Of a stretch of DNA of 37,887 bases, positions 9,743 through 19,900 are shown piece by piece. The DNA comes from Priapulus caudatus (Eukaryota; Priapulida; Priapulimorpha; Priapulimorphida; Priapulidae): assembly GCF_000485595.1 (NCBI RefSeq), contig NW_014577613.1, positions 184,915 to 222,801 of the forward strand. The letters run 5' to 3'. The notes under the pieces are model-generated. The model was not told the DNA's origin. It did no database searches and was given only the letters and a program-made list of their open reading frames with translations. The position numbers and the translations under genes were made by a program. Position 1 is the stretch's first letter. Each line of letters opens with the position of its first letter.

Positions 9743-10960
9743 TTTGTTGCATGTAAATCTTGATTCAAATATGAATACATGTACTGAAGACAGTCTTTTT
9801 CATGGAACTATGTATGTCAGTGAGCGTGCAAGCATTTATCTCCCACAAACACGCCCATGTATCAAAAAGTAATGTATATTATACGTGTATATATGATATA
9901 TTGATCTATATAGAATATAGATGATGATAGATTATCTATATATGTTGCGAATAACTGAGCTGATAACGTAACAAACGGTTCTGTCAGCTGCTGCCATCTG
10001 GATGAAAAAATCGATCCTTCGCTCGTTGACCTAGTTCTGGCATTGGATTAACCATAGTCAGCTGCTGCGGCTCAGCTGCGGCTGATGCCTAGACGGCCAC
10101 GTGCACGATCCGTGCAGTGTGCATGCAGCAGTGGTCTTTCTCGCACCGCTGGCAGACGAGCAGTCTTTGTCCATTCTCGGCAGCCGTAGGAAGACGTAAG
10201 CGCTGCTGCTCCTGCAGCAATCAGCTGACGGGACACCCTAGGCCCTACTGTACTTGCGGGCACAGGAGATGCGGAGTGTCACCGCTCTTTCATATGTGTT
10301 TAGCAACGCGAGGACGAGTGGGTTGCACTATAAGTATAAGTATAACCGGTCACATCGAGGCGGACACATAAATCTACCTCGGTCTCGTGAGTATTCCTGC
10401 AGTCGCCTGCACTGGCAACTGGTTTCACTCGTTTAAGCATTTCCTGGTTTTCGCCACTGTTTTTCTATGAACGCTCTTTTCACCTGTGTTGGTGTGTGAT
10501 ATTTTCTCATTGATCAATGTTTCATGAAGATATCCATGACGAGCCACGCATTGCAACACGTATCTCTAGTCTAGTAACTATAGCCCGCGTGCAGTTGCCG
10601 CAGCTATAGGCCTGCGGCAACTGTACGCGGACTCTAGCTAGCACTGTACAACTACTACTACTACTACTACTACTACTAGAGCTATGCACACGCACTACGC
10701 GTACACATAAACATGCACGTGTTCTTCTGATATGTCTTCGATAGTCGCTTGGACTTTTTTGAAGACTAATCTATTTCTGAGGTTATGAGGAGGCATGCAC
10801 GTTCTTTACAAAATAATATCGTCAGATGATCATGTAGTATATAGCTAGCTAGGTCTTGGTCCAAGGTGCACGTTGACTCGTTGGGTTTCATTGGTTATTC
10901 AGTGTGTTCTTACCGTTATGCAGGCATGTGTAGGAGACTGCATACGTTCGATCTCCAACG
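9743..10960. other. BCKDK 5' flank / spacer
   Basis: No gene recognised. The segment contains a short hairpin (10585-10630) and an ACT microsatellite (about 10649-10679). The BCKDK promoter and 5' UTR must lie somewhere here, but I see no convincing TATA or initiator. The short open frames have no recognisable similarity. Confidence 0.4.
10585..10630. repeat. Short inverted repeat followed by ACT microsatellite
   Basis: CCGCGTGCAGTTGCCGCAG (10585-10603) pairs with CTGCGGCAACTGTACGCGG (10612-10630) with one mismatch around an 8-bp loop. A run of ACT triplets follows. It could be a miniature hairpin element; no other copy is visible in the window. Confidence 0.75.
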
Positions 10961-13900
10961 ATGAACGTCACCGCTAGGACGATGCCCGCGCTGCTGGCAG
11001 CTTCGTGTCCGGTCAGGACGGCGCTCGCTGCCACCAACCTGTCGTCACGATCGTTCACAATAAGCCTGCAGGAGCAGCCGGTAGTACGCCCTGTGTCTTC
11101 ATTCTACAACCACGCTGCCGTCGACATAGCGGCGTCGAAGGTGAGGCATTATTATTATATCATATCAGGCGAGGTTTTAATTTCACGGCCAATCCGATTC
11201 TTCCGAAGTTCCCGCGTGCGTGCACAAATAAATGCGCCTCGCGGCGTATTTGTTCGCGTGAATTTTGGTGTGTGCACTTGTATGTAGTTGTGCGACGAGT
11301 AAAGTGCGTAAAATGTGTCAAGGCAATTGACGAGAAATCACTTGGGGTGTTTGCTAGAGACTACATGATTGTGGGTGACGAAGATTTTTTTAAACATCTG
11401 ACAACGTGCTTTTTGTTAAAAAATGGGGAATATATATAATAGAAATCCTCCCACAGATTGTAATTGGTCAGTTCTCTTTGCACTTTAGATTCAATACCAC
11501 AAATGAAATGAGTTGCTATAGTATATAATTTGCGCATACATGTACGTTTCGTAAGCACTCGCATGAATTTTTGCGTTGCTGTGGTTTCTTGCAGCCGTCC
11601 GTCCGTCTAACACCGTCGGCCATGCTGTATTCAGGGAAAAGTGCCGATGGTAGTCATTTGCTGGTAAGAGTGCACGTTTATTCTTAATCGGTTTGTATTT
11701 TTAGCACGTGGTTTTTCTCTCACGGCACCCTTTCTGTTTTTCTGCAATGATTTATTTATACTGATCGTACTGCAGAGACAAAATCAGCAGTGTGGGTATA
11801 GGTGGAGGTGGCATATTACAACTGCCATCCTCAGCATAATGCGATCTCATTCTCATCACTTCCAGCAGCTTGCCCCATTTTCTGTTATTTTAGCACGTTC
11901 CCATGCATTTGCATTACGTAACAGAAAAGAGCAGCCCTATTTTCACTGTTCCCATTTGCATTACGTAACACAAAAAGCAGTCCTATTTTCACTGTTCCCA
12001 TTTGCATTACGTAACACAAAAAAGTAGCCGTATTTTCATTGACTTGATCAATACGGCATCGGGAATCAATGACCTCCTTGTGGGCTTACAGCCACTGGAA
12101 CGTATCTGGGAAACGCGGTCTGTACATCCTGTCTGTTCTATATGACACAGCCTCGTGAATTTCCGCCTTTAGAATGATTCATTGCTAAAGTGATAAGATT
12201 AGGCTGCGTAGGTCACCGACGTCAGACCAGACAAGCTGATCGACACCAGTTGTTTCTAGCTGACAAAGCAACAGTGCAAAAAGACGAAGTTTCCAATGAA
12301 AAATTTCTCATTTTTATGTTTTACTTGCTGGCTCCAAAACGGGGGGTATACATGCATAGAGCTGGCCGTTAGCCCTATACTTTGCATAATATCTTGAGGT
12401 ACATGCATGCTCACTCTTTTGCAGTGTGCCTAGTAATGGTTCCATATACCGCCTATACCTATTACCAACAACTCGTCTGCTTCTCTTCTCTGTGTGTGTG
12501 CGCGGGGCGTGCGCTGCCCGATTGTGTGCGGGGGATTGCATTATGTTTGCCTCCATTGATTCTAAGCTGTGTGTGATGGAAAATTTCCAGCGTGATCGAG
12601 CTGCTGCTGCTGGTACGTGGGTGACAGTAGCTGTAGGAGCGAGCACACCAACACGTACGCTTGCTTAGCACATTGAGTTGGACATGCGTAGAGGCCAGGC
12701 CGTTGAACTCGTGAACGCGTGTTACCCCTATATGTCATATCACCGTGTCTATGCTCTAAGAGTATGGTAACTTCGCTACTTGGTATGGCCAAACCACAGT
12801 TAAACTGACGTTGGCCGTTTGGTTATACAATATTATCGTCAAGAATGTTAGCTACTCCTGCTTATGTGAAAGTTCACGGTACTGAAGTACGTTATATGAG
12901 TGTATCCGACTGATACTTACAAGAGTATTGTACATCTTTGCCATATTCTGAAACGGCATATAAAACAAATGTACATGCATTATATCATCGTGTGACGAGT
13001 ATAATATGAAAATAATAATTTAGGTGCGTTATATATTCAGGCCATGCAAACTGATCAGGTGCATGGCTATAGGGGGCAAATATTTGTAAACCTTATAAAT
13101 ACATTGTTAGTTGAATGATGATGATTATATAATGTTTAATTAATCAATACGAACAACTGTAGTAACTGGTCGAGTGGTATAGCTATGCCATTGACCCACA
13201 TTTCAATCCAGGCATTGGGAGTAGGCTGCTTAAGTAGTTGCTATGGAAATAGTCACGGATATAGGCATATAGCAGAAACAACAGTACGCGGCAGTAGCGC
13301 ACGAAGGGTCGTTGTCGTATAGGGTACTACATATATATGTACCCGAGGTAACTATCTGATATGGTTACTTAGGGTTAGGGTTAGGGAGTAGGTGTAGGCC
13401 TAGGCGACTCCCTAGAGGTACCTACCTCGGGTACGACAACGACCCCTTCAGCCCCAGTAGCGTGTACTGTTGGAGTAGTATATTAGAAGCAGCCATCAGA
13501 GTTCCATCTGTTCATTGTGATCTTTTTAGAATCTTAATTGGTTGTGTTCGTGCCTGCGCATTCAGTCGCTGTGTACAACGTAAACTTCACGCTTCTCTCT
13601 CTTTCTCTCCCTATCTCTCTTTCTCTCCCTCTCTTCTTCGTCTCCCCTGTCTTTCTCCTCTCCTCTCAGTCTCCTCTAAATCTCTTCTTCCCTCTCCCTC
13701 CTCCCTCTTCTCCCGTCTCTCTGTTTCTCTCGCTAGCTAGCTGCGCNNNNNNNNNNNNNNNNNNNNNNNNNNNNNNNNNNNNNNNNNNNNNNNNNNNNNN
13801 NNNNNNNNNNNNNNNNNNNNNNNNNNNNNNNNNNNNNNNNNNNNNNNNNNNNNNNNNNNNNNNNNNNNNNNNNNNNNNNNNNNNNNNNNNNNNNNNNNNN

Positions 13901-16900
13901 NNNNNNNNNNNNNNNNNNNNNNNNNNNNNNNNNNNNNNNNNNNNNNNNNNNNNNNNNNNNNNNNNNNNNNNNNNNNNNNNNNNNNNNNNNNNNNNNNNNN
14001 NNNNNNNNNNNNNNNNNNNNNNNNNNNNNNNNNNNNNNNNNNNNNNNNNNNNNNNNNNNNNNNNNNNNNNNNNNNNNNNNNNNNNNNNNNNNNNNNNNNN
14101 NNNNNNNNNNNNNNNNNNNNNNNNNNNNNNNNNNNNNNNNNNNNNNNNNNNNNNNNNNNNNNNNNNNNNNNNNNNNNNNNNCGCCATCCCCTCTTTCTTC
14201 CTCTTCCTCTCCCTCTTCTCTTCCCTCTCCCTCTCCGCCACTCTCTGTTACACCGCCCTCCCCTTCTGCCTCTTGTCTCCCCTCCCCTCTTTTCTCTTCT
14301 TCTCCTGCTCCACTCGCCGCATTTGCGCGTGGCGTCCTGGCGGTCCTCCAGGCGTGGGTGCCAGTGTAGCGCACGCCCTCCCCAGTCGGGGCGGGGGGTG
14401 GGGGGGCCTGTCTCCCCCTCCCTTCTCCCTCTTCCTTTTCTCTCCTACTCCCTCCTCCTCCTCTCATATAGTTATATATATATAGCAAGAGAGAGGGGAG
14501 AGTGACAGAGCTCTGGTGTCTATATAGAACCTAGTTCTTCCACGCAGTGACCATGATCTGAATAATTGACCTGTATTGGATGAGCACTAAAAATTGCCTC
14601 CAAGGTTATGCTAGGGGAATCAGTTTCTATCAAACTACGAGGGCACCGTGTGTAAAGGAGGTCTGGCATGGGATCGGCATCTTCTTTCAGTAGATAGCAT
14701 GTATAATATGCTGGATATATAGCTCTAGATATAGTTCCCAAGTGGCATATACATCCTGGAAGGGCACGTGTGGTTTCTCATAGCGATAGATTCTCTATAG
14801 TCTACAAGTACAAACTATCCCCGCGCTATAATTCCAACCCAGCTCTAGCACTAATATCACTTGTGCACCTAGGTTTATTGAAGAACACTGTTCACTGCCT
14901 CTAGGACTATCTGATTTCCCTATCGATAAATACTTTTGTAATTGAACGCATTCTGTATAAACGACAACTTACGAGTGAGTAGCTCTACCGGTATATAGCC
15001 CCTTCGCTTTCTCTACAGTAAAAGCTATAGCTAACCATGCATGCATACACTCATATAGAGCTAACTTGCGAGATGCGTGCTATTATCAATCATACTGCAG
15101 CAGTCTCGCCGCGTCTTTTCACAAAGTAGGCAGGTCACACCCCACTAGGCTACGCTAAAAAACGCTAAAAAAGTCCCGCAGGGTCGGTTACAGTTGCACA
15201 AGTACAGTAGCACGTACAAGTACAGTAGCACATAGCTCTAGAAATATAGCCCTTCGCTCTGCCACAGGCAGAGTGCAGAGGCCTGTGGCAGAGCGAAGGG
15301 TTATAGTTCTAGAGCTAATTAAGTATATAGCATAAGTCAGTGAGTGTCGGATGTGTGACCTCCGGTTATTAGGAATTATTTTCATGATGAGGAATATCAG
15401 GAGTGAATAATAATAGATCTATTATTATTCACTCCTAATAATATATGTTACTTAATACTACATATAGTTGCCCGTCAGGACTGACTGCATATCTTCTAAC
15501 TGTGTGTAGTGATAGGTGACCGTGAGGGGTGGTATCGGCCCATCGGGTACAATCTGGTTGCTTTTTTAAAAGATTTTCCTCTGTCATGGCACATGGTTAT
15601 AACATCAGAATTGTGAATCACTTCAAATTTTTGTCTTTATTCACTCCTGGTAGCATGTTATAATTAAGTCTTATTACGTACGCTGCCTGACCTGGCTTAC
15701 AGCTTTATATTATATAACATCAAGAGGTTGTAGGCATTAGCTAGGATATGTAGCTGTATGCTTCCTCAGACCTATAAACCCCACCATACTCTCACACGGA
15801 CGTGCATGCACACGCGCGCACAAGCATGCAGACACAATTTATATTGCTTCAGCTTGTGAAAATATTTGCTTACAATTTGTGCATAAACTGGCTATACTGC
15901 TCTACTCTCTGCAACATTTTGCCAGCGCTAATAATTATATAGACTGCAGCATGTATGTTTAGTGGGTGACATGGTGCTAATGAAAGGGGGTCATATATAT
16001 AGTATGTTGTTAGGTCAATAAAGATTTAGCAAGCATACAGAAGATGCACGCGCAAGAATCCTAGACAGCTAACTTGTTGTCCACCCTGTGGGAACCATGT
16101 GTGAATTGTTATGAATTTGTGAATGTGTGGGATTTACATAGGTGATGAAAATGCACTCGTTATAGCCAACTGTCTCTCATTCTATATTGCAGAGAAGTGC
16201 ACAATATTTACATAAGGAACTGCCAGTGAGAATTGCTCATAGAATCAATGGATTCCGTGGTCTTCCGTTCATTGTCGGCTGTAACCCAAACATTCTTCAG
16301 GTGGTAAGTATCAACACTGCGGTATTGTCTTGCATCTTTCACCTCATTTATCCCACGTTGCTGCTGTGATGCAAATCCTGTCTGTTTCAAACTGCCTGGT
16401 TGTCACAGGCTTCATCTCCCTGTTTCCCATCTCATGCATCTCACTACTATACATTGTATCATAGTAGAATACTACATTGTATCATAGTAGAATACTACGT
16501 TGTATCATAGTAGACTACTATATGTACATACCACTGCCTTTTATAGTTTTCGCTTTTATAACCAAGTGCTCTACACTGACTGCTTATAATGTTGTTTTTT
16601 CTTTGGATACGGATACAAAACTATATATGTAGTTTTGCTGAAATGCGGTTATTGAAATTCGACTTGAATTAAAATATAGGGAAAAGGTAGGAGGAACAGT
16701 AATCGTTATACATGATATCAGGAGTTAATAAAGACAAATTTGCCTTTATTAACTCCTGATGATAGGAAGAGTGTATTGGTAATTTGAAATGCAGATGTAC
16801 GAATATAACCAGCAGCAGTTTCAGCTAATCGCCACCTATATTTTCTTTCCAGCACGAAATGTACATTAGAGCATTCCAACTACTTTCTCAGTTCCCACCG

Positions 16901-19900
16901 GTGAGTATAACCTACTGCGTCACGGGACTCGGTTCACGCACGTGCCACGTGCGAATTGCTGTGGGGCCTACGATAAAAAAAAGGGGAAACAAAATTTTTT
17001 GTAAGGGTGGCCTGGGCGTTTCATGTGATGCGAGCCGTCTAAACGCGGCAGTGCACGTGTAGCGCACATGCAGCTACACGTGCACGCGGCGGTTAGGCTG
17101 AGATCCCCGAGGTTTTGATTCATAGCGGGTTTGTGGACCTTGTGGGTGTGGCTTCGTGATGTGTTTCTAACTGCTCGCATACTATACGGCGCGATATAAC
17201 GCTGCGTCAGTTGGTGCGTAGGTTTAAACCGAGAGTTGTTTGTAAGTGCCGGTTGCATCCGCTTGCTATACGGTGTTGTTTTAGCAAACGGGTGCAACAA
17301 ACTGCCATGCCCAACCCTGTGGGTGCCTGACCCCGAGTGCAGACCAAAACTTCTCAACAGACCATGCTAGAGGGGAAGTGGTGTCATGCCACTGATCGAG
17401 CAGTGTGCTGTTTACGTACAAAATTCTTTCGGTGCCTGGATCGGTCACCAGCAGCTAGGGCCGGACCTAGTATAGAAGTAGTCATTCGGTATTTTGCCAT
17501 TTTTAGATCGTTGCATGGCGAGCAATCATATGTTATTTATACGATGCCTTGTAAACTGTGGACGTGGTTTAACGTTTCTTCGTTTACATGTAGTTTTCAT
17601 TGCCTAGGCTACGCAGCTTACGCTAATGCAGTAATTATAGCTCATATATCAGCAACATAGCAAAATTATGCTGCTATATCTCACAAGTTGTATGTGGGAT
17701 CGTGCTTCTTGAGCTGAACTCAGTTCTTGAGCAATATAGCATGAGCTTGCAGTCATTTTATTATTTGATTAGACAAATTACTTCTTAGTAAGATTTTCAT
17801 TGGATGAGCATTTTATATGGAAACATATATTTATTCTTTGAAGGAGTTAACGATCGATATTTGTTACGATATTAGATATTTGTTAACGATCGATCCACTA
17901 CTTTACTACTTTATTAACGCTGAAGGGGTTGTTGTCGTATCAGGTACTACAGATATGTACCCGAGGTACATATATGTATACACAAAGTGTACCAGACTTG
18001 TATTACAGAAGTGTACCCTAACCCTAACCCTAACCCTAGCCCTAACCCTAACCCTAACACTAACCCTAAACATACCTCATATAAAAATATAAGCATAATA
18101 CTAAACAACGTAAAACTACCTCGGGTACATATCTGTAGTACCTGATTCGACAACGACCCCATCTGCTTTATTAACTGCATATATTTGCTACAGAAATTGA
18201 TATTAGTCACAAAAAGTGAGAATATATGAAGTTGAACTTAATTATGACATGTAAACTTTAATATTTACTGAGTGAGTTGAAATTTTGATACTTCAATTTT
18301 AAGAATATTTAACGGCCCACATGACGGATATAAGAGTTCATAGAACTTTATTGCTCTGTAGGGCACCTTCAAAGTTACACGTGCTTGCAATCTTTTTATT
18401 GCTGCTGCCAGCTAGGTCGGTTACAAAAAACACTAGGCGGGGGATCCTCTTGGGAGTTTTTGCAGCAATATCTGGGAAATGTGAACTACTGCTGCTTTCA
18501 TACACGATTTAACTTCCTAGAATGCAAAAACGCTACTCTAGCCCACTTAGACGCCACGTGTTCAGAGATGTCTTTACTTGCAACTAACTTAATTAGATCC
18601 CAACAAAAAAAACCGTTTTCAGCTGACCAAACGCACCAAAATATCGTTGTTGGGTGCTAATTAAGCCTTCGCTCGTAATTAATTATTCACGCACACTCCG
18701 TTATACAGGTCAAAGATTTCGTTGATGAACAGAAGTTTACAAACCTCATCACGGAGCTGTTGGATGACCACAGAGACGTCGTTACCATGCTCGCCGTGGG
18801 CTTCCGAGAGTGCAGGAAACACATACAGGTAGGTGCAGAAGATCAGCATTACAAGTACTTATGCTCATAGGGTCTGTGTCCCCCAGGGTACTGCCGGAAC
18901 GTATCCTGGTAACTATTTGATATGGTTATAGGGTTAGGGTTCTGGTTAGGGTTAGGGAGTAGGCGTAGGCGACTCCCTAGACTCGTTAGTGGAGTAGGCG
19001 AGGTATGGTCCGGCATATTAGATAGTACCAGGGTACGTTCCGGTATACCGCACCGTACCCAGGGTACGTTCCGGCAGTACCCTGGGGGACATAGACCCTA
19101 TGAGCAGTACTTATGACACATGATACACTATGTTACATAGCAGGAGTGAATAATATTAGATAATCTATTATTATTATTCACTCCTGTACACATAGTATAT
19201 CACGTACGGTGTCAGTACATATATATGTATCATATACACATTATTCACATATATTCATTATTCATTATTCATATATATACATATTTCACTACGATAACTT
19301 GAAGCTGGAATTCGGAAACTATTCTCTCATAGTCCCGCAGCCTATATTTCTCACCTCTCGGAAACAGATTGGTGGGGGGCAGTAAAACATAGATGTATAA
19401 CTGCGTGATTTGTCTTTGCGTGCAGGATGAGGAAATGGTCCGCATGTTTCTCGATCGAACGCTGACGTCGCGTCTTGGCATCCGCATAATAGCCGAGCAT
19501 CATCTGCTGCTGCATGAAAACAAGGTGAGGTCATTCATGCACAATAAGGCGCTGCGTGAGTGTGGCGACGTCCGTGCGATAGACTAGCACCACCACGTTG
19601 TAGTGACTGGGAGAGCTGTGAAGAGTAACCAGTGCTATTTTGTGAGACCGTAAATTATTGGGTATCACCATTCGGATACGTGCACGACAGTTAAATCGGA
19701 GTCGTGGATGGTTCGTTTAGTTTTGGTAATGTTTACACTTGGCAAGTTGCCAATGATTAGTCTTTAAAATGCTGATGAAGGTCGTTTTGTATTTGTGCCA
19801 AGTGGTTCATTAATGATATTATTATTTTGTTAATTTTGTAGCATGTGGTAGTGCAAAACCATTGACTTTGGTGCGTCCTCTATTATTTTTTACCAGCCTG

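Larger units (their letters stand above)
11664..16192 (+). other. BCKDK intron 2 (4.5 kb)
   Basis: The largest intron of the gene. It holds a 46-51-bp tandem repeat (11897-12041), telomere-repeat element C (13299-13452), CT-rich repeats around the assembly gap, an 85-bp foldback (15233-15317), a perfect 38-bp palindrome (15399-15436) and a half-site of the same hairpin family near 15638-15652. I recognise no genes inside it. Confidence 0.8.

Noticed and set aside
13161-13215. tRNA or tRNA-derived SINE (GGTCGAGTGGTATAG and TTTCAATCC resemble A and B boxes)
   Set aside because: No acceptor stem, no proper anticodon arm and no SINE tail can be folded; the similarity is too weak.
13538-14488. 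Open frames bridging the N block
   Set aside because: They depend on unknown bases and CT-rich simple sequence.
17337-17660. 107-residue open frame in BCKDK intron 4
   Set aside because: No family resemblance and the flanking BCKDK exons splice cleanly across it.
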